Below, piece after piece: positions 19,541-29,135 of a DNA stretch of 64,000 bases (positions within the stretch are counted from its first letter, which is position 1; each line of letters opens with the position of its first letter). The notes below the pieces were generated by a model that did no database searches, had not been told where the DNA came from, and was given only the letters and a program-made list of their open reading frames with translations. The position numbers were made by a program, and so were the translations under genes. Source of the stretch: Porphyridium purpureum (Eukaryota > Rhodophyta > Bangiophyceae > Porphyridiales > Porphyridiaceae); assembly GCA_008690995.1 (NCBI GenBank), contig VRMN01000009.1, forward strand, positions 186,001 through 250,000. Reading direction: 5' to 3'.

Positions 19541-21337
19541 TCACATTCGCCGCTCCGCGAGAACTCGTTCCGCACAGAACTTACCCGGCATACCGCTCAC
19601 GCCCCCACCGGGATGAGACGAGGACCCGCACAAGTACAGCCGCTTTGCCGGGGTTGTGTACGCGCTGGCTTCCAGCACGGGCCGAAAAGAGTACACCTGA
19701 TCAAGAGACATACTGCCGTGGAAAATGTTTCCTCCGTGCAAGCCAAATGTACGCTCCAGGTCGCGAGGACTCAGGGCTTCGTATCCTACAATCGAGTCGG
19801 AAAAGCCCGGGGCATACTGGTCCACGATGGAGAAGATATGATTGCAGTAGGCTTCTTTGAACCCCGGACTGTCCCAATCTGCATCATACGGCGCGAACTG
19901 CACAAATAATCCTGCAACCGCATGGCCTGGCGGCGCCAGCGAGTCGTCAAGCTCTGATGGTATTGTCATTTCGATCATGGGCCACGTGCTGGGCTGTGCA
20001 TTCTTAGTGCTCGCCTCGTGAAAGGCATGGTTAAGTTCTTCGAGAGAGCTGCAACCCAAATGAATGGTTGCCCTGCGTTCCTTGCCATTCAGATTGCTGG
20101 ACGCAGTTGCGCGAAACTCCGGCACTGCATTCAGTGCCGCATTGATCTTCAATACCGGCGAGCGAAAGTCCAGCGCGCGAATGCGGTCGAGAAATTCGCT
20201 TGAGAAAACGCCAGCTCTGGACGCAGAGGCTCCTGCACAGAGCTTCAAAAATGTGGTCTTGGCGTCGGCATTTGAGATGACGCGTTCAGTACGGATCTCG
20301 GAGCCGTCTTGCAAACGCACGCCGAGCGCCATGCCGCTGTGATCATCAAAACATATCTCCTGAACTGCCGCGCCAGTCACAAGCGTTGCGCCATGTGCTT
20401 GCGCTGAGAATGCGATCGCGTTTGAAAGTGCGCCCATTCCACCACGAACGTAACTCCAAGCGCCCTTGACACCTTTCGATTCGCCGGCGACGTGGTGGAG
20501 CAAAACGTAACCGGAGCCTGGTTGGGACGGCGCGGTCATGGTGCCGATGAGTGCGTCAGTCGCGAGCGTAGATAGTAACGGCTCGGACTCAAAGTACTGG
20601 CGCAGTACTTTTTCCGCGGGTGCGAGTAGTAATTGCAGAGCGTCCGGTAGATCGCTGCGGTGTTTCCAGCAAGCAAGGACCATGCGCGCGACGAACCGCA
20701 TATCCGACCAGGACATGCGGCTGAGCTGGACCGGAGAGCGCTCCATGAGCGGTTTCACTAGGCCTTCCATAATTCGTTCGAGTTTGTGCTCGTACTTGGG
20801 ATACATTAGCGCGTCACGCTCTGAAAATGATGCGATGGACCGCTGCGTTTCACGCACATCCCTCGAGAACAGTAAGTAGCCGCTTCCATCCAGAAGCGGC
20901 GAGAAAGAAGACGGATCGCGTGGGTATAAAGTCAGTCCATACTTTGTTTCCAGCTCCAAGTCACGGACAATGTCGGGATGAAACAAAGAATACAAGTAGC
21001 TGGCGCGCGAGAAGACGTACCCTGGCACGATCTCCTCACTCACTGCTGCGCCGCCGAGCACATCGCGCTGTTCCAAAACTAGCGGCTTCATGCCGGCTCG
21101 GGCCAAGTACGCCGCCGCAACCAGCCCATTGTGACCACCACCCACAATCACTGCGTCAAAGTGATTCGTCTTGCATTGTGTCACCTCCTCGAGCCGCGAC
21201 GTTCTCGGCTTACAGCCGGTTCCATTGCTGCAGCCTCTGCGGTAGCTTCGGCCTATCCCGCCCGCGCCGCGCGCAGCCTCTCGAGACACCTGCGGTATGA
21301 AGCGTCTGAGAGCACGAAGCAAGGACCACGATGCCAT
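19541..21337 (-). CDS. FAD-dependent oxidoreductase, PYROXD2 / carotene-isomerase-like
   Basis: A 598-residue flavoprotein of the phytoene-desaturase/PYROXD2 clan. The dinucleotide-binding motif VIVGGGHNGLVAAAYLARAG lies at about residues 61-80, followed by the LEQRDVLGGAA acidic-strand region. The C-terminus has RLYLCGSSSHPGGGVSGM, the second FAD contact typical of PYROXD2 and carotenoid isomerases. The N-terminus, MASWSLLRALRRFIPQVSRE, is rich in Arg, Leu and Ser with no acidic residue, fitting a mitochondrial presequence; PYROXD2 is mitochondrial in animals. The start is ATG at 21335-21337; a longer in-frame stretch upstream has no ATG. The substrate is unknown, and a plastid carotenoid role cannot be excluded. 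It converges on the transporter fusion with a 38 bp gap. Confidence 0.88.
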   Translation of the reverse strand: MASWSLLRALRRFIPQVSREAARGAGGIGRSYRRGCSNGTGCKPRTSRLEEVTQCKTNHFDAVIVGGGHNGLVAAAYLARAGMKPLVLEQRDVLGGAAVSEEIVPGYVFSRASYLYSLFHPDIVRDLELETKYGLTLYPRDPSSFSPLLDGSGYLLFSRDVRETQRSIASFSERDALMYPKYEHKLERIMEGLVKPLMERSPVQLSRMSWSDMRFVARMVLACWKHRSDLPDALQLLLAPAEKVLRQYFESEPLLSTLATDALIGTMTAPSQPGSGYVLLHHVAGESKGVKGAWSYVRGGMGALSNAIAFSAQAHGATLVTGAAVQEICFDDHSGMALGVRLQDGSEIRTERVISNADAKTTFLKLCAGASASRAGVFSSEFLDRIRALDFRSPVLKINAALNAVPEFRATASSNLNGKERRATIHLGCSSLEELNHAFHEASTKNAQPSTWPMIEMTIPSELDDSLAPPGHAVAGLFVQFAPYDADWDSPGFKEAYCNHIFSIVDQYAPGFSDSIVGYEALSPRDLERTFGLHGGNIFHGSMSLDQVYSFRPVLEASAYTTPAKRLYLCGSSSHPGGGVSGMPGKFCAERVLAERRM

Positions 21338-21670
21338 CGTTTGCGTCCATTCGCATCTCCTGCATCTGCTGCTCCTCAGTTGCACAATTAACGCTTCATC
21401 AGCTCAGTGACGTAAACTTATTCGCTGCGAAACGGTTCAACGCGTTAAACGGTTCATATCGCTTTCTAGTGAAACAGTGTGATTTCAGTATGGCCCGTAC
21501 AATCCGACTCAGACCGAGAAGGAGCGAGCTGTACCTGTTTATTCAATACCAAAAAAGCCCTAATTTTGGAGTCTGAAGTACAGCTCGTACAGTGTGCAGG
21601 GTTCGTGTTCTTGTGCTCCTGTGGCGGTGCGAGATGGAGACGCGCTGCTGCGCGCAAGAAAGACGCCAGG
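21338..21670. promoter_or_regulatory. 333-bp divergent promoter, PYROXD2-like / FAM86-like
   Basis: The region between two divergent start codons. It contains an exact 10-bp inverted repeat, CGAGCTGTAC at 21525-21534 and GTACAGCTCG at 21578-21587, and a full GTACAGTGTGC element at 21587-21597. GTAC cores are at 21531, 21578 and 21587. It probably carries control sites for both genes. Confidence 0.45.
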
Positions 21671-22837
21671 ATGGAGCCGCTGGCGGCTGTGTCGCGGCTG
21701 GTCGCTGGCTTTCTCGCGACTTTACCCCCACGTGCGGTATTTGATCGAGTTATCACCGAGTTTTCGCAGTCGGTGTTGACCAGGCATGACGTGCAAGCAG
21801 CTTTCGTGCGCGAGGCGTTGATGCGACCTGCGCCCGCAATCGACAAGCACCATGGTTCTGAAACGAGCGCTGCAAACGCAAGCACCTCATCTCCTGATTT
21901 GTTGCGCTTCCCGGCTGGAGGTGTGCCTCAACTGTATCCTCCCAGATTCCTGCGCATATGGATGGACGAAATTGAGCACGCACAACACCTTGTTGAGAAC
22001 GAAATGGGTGTCGAAGAATCCTTCATGGACGCCATGGTCTCCTTCTGTCAGGGGCTTCACAATACCAAGCTTGGTCTCACTGCAGGGCGCGGGTTTCAAG
22101 TATTCTTCCCCTACGCGGACATCCGAAACGAACAAAGCAGGCTGATCGTGAGCTCTTCGGCTGTCTTTTCGGAGGTTGGCTTTCGTCTGTGGAACGCCGG
22201 GAAGGTTTTGTTCGAAGCGATATTCCCGCTACGACCAGGGTGTGTTCAATATTCCCTTGAAGGTCCGTTGAGGCAAGCTTTACGAGGCAAACGCGTGGTC
22301 GAAATCGGCGCAGGACTCGGGGTGAATGCTGTCGCGTTGCGTAGCGTCGGCGCAAAGAAGATTCTGCTGACAGATCACGACACATCGGTGCTGGAAAATC
22401 TGGCATTTAACTGTATTCTGAATTGTCCCGAAATGGTGAGAAAGCAAGAGCTTTTGTGTTCAATTCTTGACGTAGAGGCGATGAGTAAGGAAGAACCACG
22501 GAACCTGGCTGCAGAGTATGATGTTGTGCTTGCAGCGGACGTTACTTATTCTCCCGAGCTAGCTAAAAGCGCAGTACAGGCCTTTGCGGCCATGCTGCAA
22601 CGAGAGGATCAGGTCGGCTTTCTCGTAGCTACGAGGAGGAGTGACGAAGTATGGTCCGTGTTGGGTCAAAGCTTTAGAGAATCTCGAGATTTGGTGATTG
22701 TCGATGTGACAGACGTTGTGAAGAAGTGCTCTTCCCATTGCCTTGACTACCTTGTGCATCATGATATGAAGGAAGAGGCCATTTCCATTTTCCAGTTGAG
22801 ACCGTGCGCTTTGATGAATGCTCAGGCTCAGAAGTAG
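21671..22837 (+). CDS. FAM86/METTL21-type lysine methyltransferase
   Basis: A 388-residue class I SAM-dependent methyltransferase. A helical N-terminal part (about 1-200) precedes the Rossmann fold. Motif I is VVEIGAGLGVNAVAL (about 208-222), the acidic end of strand 2 is LLTDHDTSVLENLAFN, and motif post-II/IV is YDVVLAADVTYSPEL, which matches the ADVxY version of the DxxY motif found in family-16 lysine methyltransferases. An N-terminal extension with LxxxFxxxxPPR is typical of FAM86 (EEF2KMT), which trimethylates a lysine of elongation factor 2; METTL21-like proteins are the main alternative. ATG 21671 is the first in frame; the stretch upstream lacks one. It diverges from the PYROXD2-like gene and converges with SURF2, 48 bp away. 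Confidence 0.82.
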   Translation: MEPLAAVSRLVAGFLATLPPRAVFDRVITEFSQSVLTRHDVQAAFVREALMRPAPAIDKHHGSETSAANASTSSPDLLRFPAGGVPQLYPPRFLRIWMDEIEHAQHLVENEMGVEESFMDAMVSFCQGLHNTKLGLTAGRGFQVFFPYADIRNEQSRLIVSSSAVFSEVGFRLWNAGKVLFEAIFPLRPGCVQYSLEGPLRQALRGKRVVEIGAGLGVNAVALRSVGAKKILLTDHDTSVLENLAFNCILNCPEMVRKQELLCSILDVEAMSKEEPRNLAAEYDVVLAADVTYSPELAKSAVQAFAAMLQREDQVGFLVATRRSDEVWSVLGQSFRESRDLVIVDVTDVVKKCSSHCLDYLVHHDMKEEAISIFQLRPCALMNAQAQK

Positions 22838-22885
22838 CGCGGGGTAGGGTCAGTACACATTGTTTCTTTACACTCTTTCATGTTC

Positions 22886-23689
22886 TTAAGATTTCCTGGA
22901 AGCCTTTGCCAGCCTTGATGAATGTATCGGCTTTGGCTGTTCAGCCTTGCGTTTCTTCGACCCCTTCACGACCGGCTCATCAATTGGCTTGCTTATTGGG
23001 ATGATTGCGGACGATCCTTCATCATGCGAAGAATAACCGACCTTCTTCGGTCCAAGAAGCTCGCGACTCCGTTCGTCCCCGCGCTTTGAGTTGAGCTTCT
23101 TTGGTGCCAATGTGAGGCCGTTGCTTCCCTTTGGAGAACGACCATCTACCTCGTTTTCAGCTGACGAGACACTCATCACAGTGCCGTCTTCTTCATCATC
23201 CGTGTCAACCATACCTGCAAGTCGTTCGTCTGTGTCAGCGCCTGCACGAGCTCGCTCTGCATTCCGCTTTTGTTGCGATTCCCACTGAGCCAAGTGGAAT
23301 TTAAACCGGCGCCCGTTCACGTGCCGCTCGATCTGCTCGGGAACCCGATTCAGAACCATGCGGGTGAAGAGGCAAAATAGCTTCTTGGCATTCGTCCTAT
23401 GCGGCACCACGTGCGGCTCATACTGGCTAAAATCATAAGCGGCGGCAGCGCGCTCCTGCCGAGCCCGCTTTAAAGCCTTTCCGAGCCAGTACTGATGCAG
23501 CGTCTTCATGTCGGGCTGCATCTCGTGCCCAGTCAGCGTGCACTGGACTTTGAGTTTTCCATCCTCTTCCACCAGGCGGGCCTCGTCGCTTCGCTCTGCC
23601 ACAAACTGTCGTACTGCATCGTCACCCACTGGCTCGGAACCAATGCCCTTGGAGCGCTGCTGCTCATCGCGCGTCGATTTCTTCCCCAT
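22886..23689 (-). CDS. SURF2: Surfeit locus protein 2 (SURF2)-like
   Basis: A 267-residue basic protein. The conserved N-terminal domain is seen as VRQFVAERSDEARLVEEDGK, then CTLTGHEMQPDMKTLHQYW, YDFSQYEPHVVPHRTNAKKL and a FCLFTRMVLNRVPEQIERHV block with HVNGRRFKFHL, in the same order and spacing as animal SURF2. The C-terminal half is Lys/Ser/acidic-rich and ends with a KKRKAEQPKP-type nuclear or nucleolar signal. SURF2 is a poorly understood nucleolar protein linked to free 5S RNP handling in ribosome assembly. The start is ATG at 23687-23689 (MGKKSTRDEQQRSKG); no ATG occurs further upstream in frame. Confidence 0.8.
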   Translation of the reverse strand: MGKKSTRDEQQRSKGIGSEPVGDDAVRQFVAERSDEARLVEEDGKLKVQCTLTGHEMQPDMKTLHQYWLGKALKRARQERAAAAYDFSQYEPHVVPHRTNAKKLFCLFTRMVLNRVPEQIERHVNGRRFKFHLAQWESQQKRNAERARAGADTDERLAGMVDTDDEEDGTVMSVSSAENEVDGRSPKGSNGLTLAPKKLNSKRGDERSRELLGPKKVGYSSHDEGSSAIIPISKPIDEPVVKGSKKRKAEQPKPIHSSRLAKASRKS

Positions 23690-23876
23690 CTCACACACGT
23701 GTCTTCGCGACGTGTCACGCTTGCGGTAGCCGCCACGGCCGCCGCCTTGCACAAATCCGCGCCGTTTAGAGGAAATGGTCCATTTCACGCGCAAACCGCT
23801 AAACCGTGACTGGCAGATGCCATCGCCGAGGCGCACGAGCAGCGGCAACGGGAGCTTTCTATGAACGTACTTATGG

Positions 23877-26800
23877 ATGGCTGTGTCGCCACCGCCCGGA
23901 GGCCCACGAAAGGCGCCCACATCTTCGCATCCGGCACCTGGGCGCTGCGCTTCCGCCGGAAAGAGAGAGCTTGCTGATTGTCAGCGCACGGCCGTTCGGG
24001 GCGCTGGCAGCAGGTCGTCCGCATCGGATATCGCATGTGCATTGCTGCAGCGATCCATTCGGCTCAGCTCGCGATCGAGCCATCTAAGTCGCCGAGTTTC
24101 CAATATGAACGTGCCGCGACGGCAAGGTCCGCGCATCACATCGCGGTCATCGATTTCGCGGCAAGATGGACAGTCTGTGACGGATCCATCGCGGCTCGTA
24201 GACTACAGCGGCCGGGTGTGTGCGCACGTGCGATCTGTCTCGACCGCGTCAAGTAAGTCACTTCCATACGTGCGTTGGCAAGATCTCAGCACACGAAGAT
24301 GCACGCCGGAGAAAGTTGGCTTGTCCAGCTTCTCTTCCAGCTCGAAATGCGGCCGAAGTCGTGGCTCGTGGCAAAGAAAGTACCACGCGACTCAGGACAG
24401 TAGCAGTGGATCTAAAAATGTGAGCCTACGTATGTTTACAAGTCATGAAGCTGTGGTATGCCCGCGAAGGGTGCCGTATGAACTTGCAGTGCGTGCAACG
24501 GGCGCAACTTACACGCGCACGCTACTCGAGCTCGCCGCTCAGATGCAATCCTACCAGTGGGCAAATCCGCTCTGTGCGTGCCAGCATATGATTTTCGTTC
24601 TCGACGAAGCAGTGAAGACCGGTGCCTCGGACGCGTCCAAGTGTCTTCAGCTATTGCAGGCACTTACGGACGTGCCGTATCCGGACTCATGGATTCGTCA
24701 GCAGATGTATCGCTTTGCCGAGGAATCCTACCTTTTAGACTTCATGTTTGAAATCGTTTTGAAAGGCATGGACCGTTTACAAATGCACGATTTTTACTGC
24801 ATTCCGCTGCTCCTGCGTGACCTAGCTTTCACCGAGCCATCGCTCGGCAGGTTTTCAATGCAGCTGATGAGTCAATGGATAGCTCTCGCCCAAAGGCTGA
24901 TTAAGCATGATTCTGAATCTGTAATGGAGTTCGGAGCGTCCTTTGACTCACTCATACGCATTTCTCAGCGCGGATGGGTGTCTGACCAGGTCAAGAGCAC
25001 TTGCAAAGAGATTGTGGATACGTACGTGGGTCAGATTCGACATTCCCAGAAGCAGATGAGAACATCGGAACTTGTAATTTGTTGCAATGTGCTGGCAGCA
25101 CTCTCGCACCATGCTGAGCATACCGCTTGTCAGAATGCCGGCCGTGGCGGTTCGGAGGATCAAATCTTTGACCAAAATGCATATGAAGGATGCTTGCCTG
25201 CTTGTTTCCTTCAGCTGAAGCAAAGTCTGCTAGATCCGGGCGCGAGGCAAGACTCCAGTGGAAGAATGCGAGAGAGTCTGGCCAATCTGAAGATTGAGAC
25301 CATTTGCCACTGGACAGAGCCAGACGAAGAATTTTTCCGGTGTGCGCTTCGCACCCTTTCTTCTCATTTTGAGGAAGAGGATGCGGACAGCACATGTGCG
25401 AACATAACGGAGCCCTGGACGCTTGATACACGTATGGATGCGTTGCTTTCTTTGCATGGCCTTGCCGTGAGCTGGAATCGCTCAGGTGCGGAAAGTCGAA
25501 TGATTCATGACGTGGCTGACGTGTTGAGAAAGCGGTGCAACCATTCACACGCAAATGGGATGCGGTTGCTTGAGTACCTTGGTTCGTATAGATACATGGA
25601 GCGATTTTGTGCTGAATCCTTGGCTCATATGATTCTTGACTGCTTCCAGCGATATGCGGAGGTCATGACTCCCCCAGTGTTGCTCAAGGCGTACTTGAAC
25701 ACATCCAAGCTCATGCTGCTTGTGTCAACCAAATCGAAGCCGGATCTGCTGTTTCGTGAATTATACTTCCAAGTGCTGAGTCGATCGGAGGACTTTTTAA
25801 GATGTGGACTGCTTCTCTCTCCACTAGTTCTTGCAGAGATCATTGGTGCTTTTGCAGATTCTCGGCTGGTATCTCCCAGTCCCGCCCAGCTTTCCATGTG
25901 GACTCGGCGAACAGTTCAGTTTTTGTATGCGGTTGAGCTCGAGCCTTTCGATCACAACTTGCTGATTCATATTCTAGAGCACTACGCTTTCATCGTACAG
26001 AGATTCGCAAAGAGCAGCCTGGGTCTGATGCCTGAATCTTGGTTGTTGTTTGTCCGTGGGCATTGGAGCTTGTATGGAGAGCGATTGCCAGGGTTTTTGG
26101 ATCGATTGCAGCCGCAGGACATGCTGTCTATTCTGGAGAGCTTTCGTCGTGCTGGCGTGACCATGCGTCTCTCTCTCTTGAAGCGCATTCAGCATATGCT
26201 GGAGGATCGCGGCCAACGTGTGGATACAGTCTCCAACAAACTTCATCTGCAGCTGGTCCAGAAATTATCGCGACAGCGCTTTGCTTTGTCAGAAGAATGT
26301 GGTCTTGCTTTGCAAAAACGTCTGAAAGCGTCCCTGGCGCGCCTCGTGTGCATCTCACCACCGTCAGAGCAGCAAGCGGACGGGCTGTCGAAGGTCCAGC
26401 ATGGTGGGGCTGTTAAAGTTTTTATGCCCATCTTGTATGTTCTTGCGTTTCAAGGATGGGCACCGGACTCGGAACTGACGGTGCTCATCCATCGTGTTTT
26501 TGCCATCCTGTGTGCGCAGGACGCGGATGCGAGCCCAGTGGCACGAGACTACTTCCGGTGCTGCTTAGTGTTTGCATCTTTTTGCCTACCCTCAGCATTT
26601 TCCAGTGGCTGTGGCTTACCAGGGTACATTCGGGAACACTTGGAGAGCGCTAATGAGCGTGCGGTCGAGGAAATGAACGCGAAAAAGGCCGAAATCACCC
26701 TTCTTAGCTCAGAGACTTTGGGGCTTCAGTGTTCTCCGACCCTCAAGGCTGCTCTTCTTTCTAAAGCATCCATGTTTGCCGGATACAAGCGATACGTGCA

Positions 26801-27227
26801 TGCCCACGGATCCACGAAAGGGTCTGAATCTACGCTGATGGGTAGGAAGCGAGAGCAGATTCAAGCGCAGCTCGACAGGGATCACGTCATGTCCAATTTC
26901 GTCTGGGATGCCACAGTTCATGAATTTGTGCTTTACATTTTCGACGTCGAAAGTTTGCTATTGGAAGAACACTATCGCGAGAAACCACGCGCGGTTATTG
27001 TATTTGTACCTCATAAGGCTTGCATGCGCGACTCCAATAGGCGCGTTAAGCCACACGTGGTGTTTCGGTTGAAGGCCAAGCTGCTGGAGCAGCACCACGG
27101 ATGCCCAGTCTTGCTTCTTTCGCAATTTAGTTGGCTTCGTCAGGGCCGGCTTTGCAGCCGGAAATCATGGTTGAAAGACGCTTTGGAACGCATATTGCAA
27201 CCAGGCGCCGGAACACTCTGCGTGTAG
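23877..27227 (+). CDS. large helical protein with RAP-like C-terminus
   Basis: Up to 1116 residues. The central 900 residues are predicted almost wholly alpha-helical with repeated Leu-rich helix pairs, like helical-repeat RNA-binding proteins. The last about 100 residues (VIVFVPHKACM, PHVVFRLKAKLLEQHHGCPV, SQFSWLRQG, then a KSWLKDALERIL helix) resemble a RAP domain, found with FASTK or octotricopeptide repeats in organelle RNA-processing factors. The match is by pattern only. The N-terminus is Arg/Ser-rich, fitting organelle import. Two starts are plausible: ATG 23877, or ATG 24105 (MNVPRRQGPRITSRSSISRQ), which gives 1040 residues and a cleaner transit-like leader. I give the longer form. 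It diverges from SURF2 by 187 bp. Confidence 0.78.
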   Translation: MAVSPPPGGPRKAPTSSHPAPGRCASAGKRELADCQRTAVRGAGSRSSASDIACALLQRSIRLSSRSSHLSRRVSNMNVPRRQGPRITSRSSISRQDGQSVTDPSRLVDYSGRVCAHVRSVSTASSKSLPYVRWQDLSTRRCTPEKVGLSSFSSSSKCGRSRGSWQRKYHATQDSSSGSKNVSLRMFTSHEAVVCPRRVPYELAVRATGATYTRTLLELAAQMQSYQWANPLCACQHMIFVLDEAVKTGASDASKCLQLLQALTDVPYPDSWIRQQMYRFAEESYLLDFMFEIVLKGMDRLQMHDFYCIPLLLRDLAFTEPSLGRFSMQLMSQWIALAQRLIKHDSESVMEFGASFDSLIRISQRGWVSDQVKSTCKEIVDTYVGQIRHSQKQMRTSELVICCNVLAALSHHAEHTACQNAGRGGSEDQIFDQNAYEGCLPACFLQLKQSLLDPGARQDSSGRMRESLANLKIETICHWTEPDEEFFRCALRTLSSHFEEEDADSTCANITEPWTLDTRMDALLSLHGLAVSWNRSGAESRMIHDVADVLRKRCNHSHANGMRLLEYLGSYRYMERFCAESLAHMILDCFQRYAEVMTPPVLLKAYLNTSKLMLLVSTKSKPDLLFRELYFQVLSRSEDFLRCGLLLSPLVLAEIIGAFADSRLVSPSPAQLSMWTRRTVQFLYAVELEPFDHNLLIHILEHYAFIVQRFAKSSLGLMPESWLLFVRGHWSLYGERLPGFLDRLQPQDMLSILESFRRAGVTMRLSLLKRIQHMLEDRGQRVDTVSNKLHLQLVQKLSRQRFALSEECGLALQKRLKASLARLVCISPPSEQQADGLSKVQHGGAVKVFMPILYVLAFQGWAPDSELTVLIHRVFAILCAQDADASPVARDYFRCCLVFASFCLPSAFSSGCGLPGYIREHLESANERAVEEMNAKKAEITLLSSETLGLQCSPTLKAALLSKASMFAGYKRYVHAHGSTKGSESTLMGRKREQIQAQLDRDHVMSNFVWDATVHEFVLYIFDVESLLLEEHYREKPRAVIVFVPHKACMRDSNRRVKPHVVFRLKAKLLEQHHGCPVLLLSQFSWLRQGRLCSRKSWLKDALERILQPGAGTLCV

Positions 27228-27292
27228 ATGTCAAAAGAAGCGGCAGAGAACCATGAACAGTGCCGTTTAACTAACTTATACTATTTATTCAC

Positions 27293-28963
27293 CTAAAGGC
27301 CGTACTTATCTTCGAAGTACTTGTCATCGAACTCATCTTCTTCTTCGAGTTGCTCGTCCTCCTCAGCTTGTTCAGGCTCCGCAGGTCTTGCGGGTCCAGG
27401 CTCTGCACCATTCACTTTCTTCATGCTTATGGGTACGTCCCTCCTCGTGGCAACGAAAGTGGGGCTAGTTTGAAGTTCTTTCAGCTCAGCCCGCAATTCA
27501 GCAGGCATAAAGTTTAGCGCGCGCTCCTTCACAGCATCGGATAAGACTTCATACAAGGCGTCTTCGTCACTCTTGCGCACAAAGGTGCTCACTCTCGGAC
27601 TCGATTTGCTTCGCGCTTCTCTCAAAAAATAGGCCTCCAATCTACTCTGCGTGGCAAGCAACGCAACCTGTACTTGCCTAGCGTCTTGGTCTACTTTCAA
27701 AATCTTCACATGCACAACAGAGCCAGCAGTCAATTCATTCTTCCATGTTTCGCCCCAAAGAAACTTTGGCATGTCATTCACATGTAAAAGCGCATTCCGG
27801 CGAGCCCCAATATCCACGAATGTGCCGAACGATTTGATCGTTCCCGCACCGCTAGCAATTTTACCCCATAACTCCGCACCTTCATGCAAAAGGCGCACGG
27901 GGATTCGCTTCAATTTTCGCTTCGAAAGGCGCTTGCGGAGCTCTGACTCCGATGAGAGAATCTCCGGATCCTGCGGCATCATACTCACGCGCAAGCGACG
28001 ATTGTTCACCATTACTTTGCGGACATATACTCGGATTTCCTCACCTTGCTCAAGAACCCTTGTGACAGAGCTTTTCCGCACCAAATCTTTTGGCGTCGCT
28101 ACATCAGGTGGTAATTCATTTCGGAAAAGAATCGCCGGAATGGGTACTTTCCGTCCACGTTTGTCCAGCACAAACGCACCAGCATCGACCAGGATACCAG
28201 CATTGACAAATTGCAATATTCTTGCGTTTTCAATTGGTTCTGCTAAGGCGAAATATTCGAGCGGGCGTGTCATCGTGAAATCGGACGCACGCGGGGCGGT
28301 TTTCCATCCAGCAAAGACAGCTTTCACATCGAGTCGACCTGCAGAAGGTTGGACGCGCGTCACTTGAACACGCAGGCGCTTTCCTTCAGACGGGATTTTC
28401 CGCAATGCTTTCACATCATTCGGCAGCTTCAGCCGTCCATCAATGCGTACTTTCCTGAAATTAGGCTTTTCATCGGTCGCCTCCATGATACCACGCTCAG
28501 CGTTTGCTGCCCACTCGCCTTCAGCCTCCACGCTTCCTTCTCCAGAAGAAGAGGACGTACCAATGTCCAAATTTCTGGGCTTGCGGTTTTGGAACACACC
28601 CGCATCTACAAACACGTACTCTTGCCCAAACCGGCCGACGAAATCTCTCAGTACCACTGCATCGAATTCGTCGCCAGCCGCTACCCTCTCGAGCTCCACG
28701 GTGGGCTCCGGTCGAGTGAGTGTGCGGCCTTTGGCCTGTGCCTTTGCCTTCTTCCTCTTTATCGGAGACGTGCTGTTGGACCCGTTTCCGGATGCCGCCA
28801 CCAATCCTTCCGCGCACATCCGTGTGCGCCGCTGTCTCGCCGCGCGATTCGCGCATGCCGGCGCGCGCAGCCGCGCGATCGTATTATGCCTGCAGAATCC
28901 GGAGGATACGCGCCCATGGCTGTCCGCGGTCCCGCCGCGCGACGCAAGCACGAAGCATTCCAT
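27293..28963 (-). CDS. S1-domain RNA-binding protein, probably plastid
   Basis: A 556-residue protein. After a leader of about 50-60 residues rich in Arg, Ala and Ser (starts MECFVLASRGGTADSHGRVS), which fits a plastid or mitochondrial transit peptide, come S1-like OB folds. The clearest is GAELWGKIASGAGTIKSFGT with FVDIG and NALLHVNDMP, then SVVHVKILKVDQDARQVQVA. Two weaker ones are VAAGDEFDAVVLRDFVGRFG and ARILQFVNAGILVDAGAFVL. The C-terminus is very acidic. This resembles organelle ribosomal protein S1 or related RNA-binding factors, though I cannot call it bS1. The frame is open further upstream into the next gene, but ATG 28961-28963 is chosen because it gives the transit leader and avoids overlap. 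It converges on the RAP-like gene, 65 bp apart. Confidence 0.8.
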   Translation of the reverse strand: MECFVLASRGGTADSHGRVSSGFCRHNTIARLRAPACANRAARQRRTRMCAEGLVAASGNGSNSTSPIKRKKAKAQAKGRTLTRPEPTVELERVAAGDEFDAVVLRDFVGRFGQEYVFVDAGVFQNRKPRNLDIGTSSSSGEGSVEAEGEWAANAERGIMEATDEKPNFRKVRIDGRLKLPNDVKALRKIPSEGKRLRVQVTRVQPSAGRLDVKAVFAGWKTAPRASDFTMTRPLEYFALAEPIENARILQFVNAGILVDAGAFVLDKRGRKVPIPAILFRNELPPDVATPKDLVRKSSVTRVLEQGEEIRVYVRKVMVNNRRLRVSMMPQDPEILSSESELRKRLSKRKLKRIPVRLLHEGAELWGKIASGAGTIKSFGTFVDIGARRNALLHVNDMPKFLWGETWKNELTAGSVVHVKILKVDQDARQVQVALLATQSRLEAYFLREARSKSSPRVSTFVRKSDEDALYEVLSDAVKERALNFMPAELRAELKELQTSPTFVATRRDVPISMKKVNGAEPGPARPAEPEQAEEDEQLEEEDEFDDKYFEDKYGL

Positions 28964-29135
28964 CGCGGCTGCGCCAGATTGCGTCCCGCCGTCACACGCC
29001 AAAGTCACACGCGCGCGCCCCCAAGCGCTGCGACGTGCTCGAGCGGTCAAGCGTTTACTGTACCGATACGGGCCCCTAAGTGTACTTCCACTTCTCGGCT
29101 GATGCAGAGCGGAAGGTTGCGGCTGGAGAGGCGGC

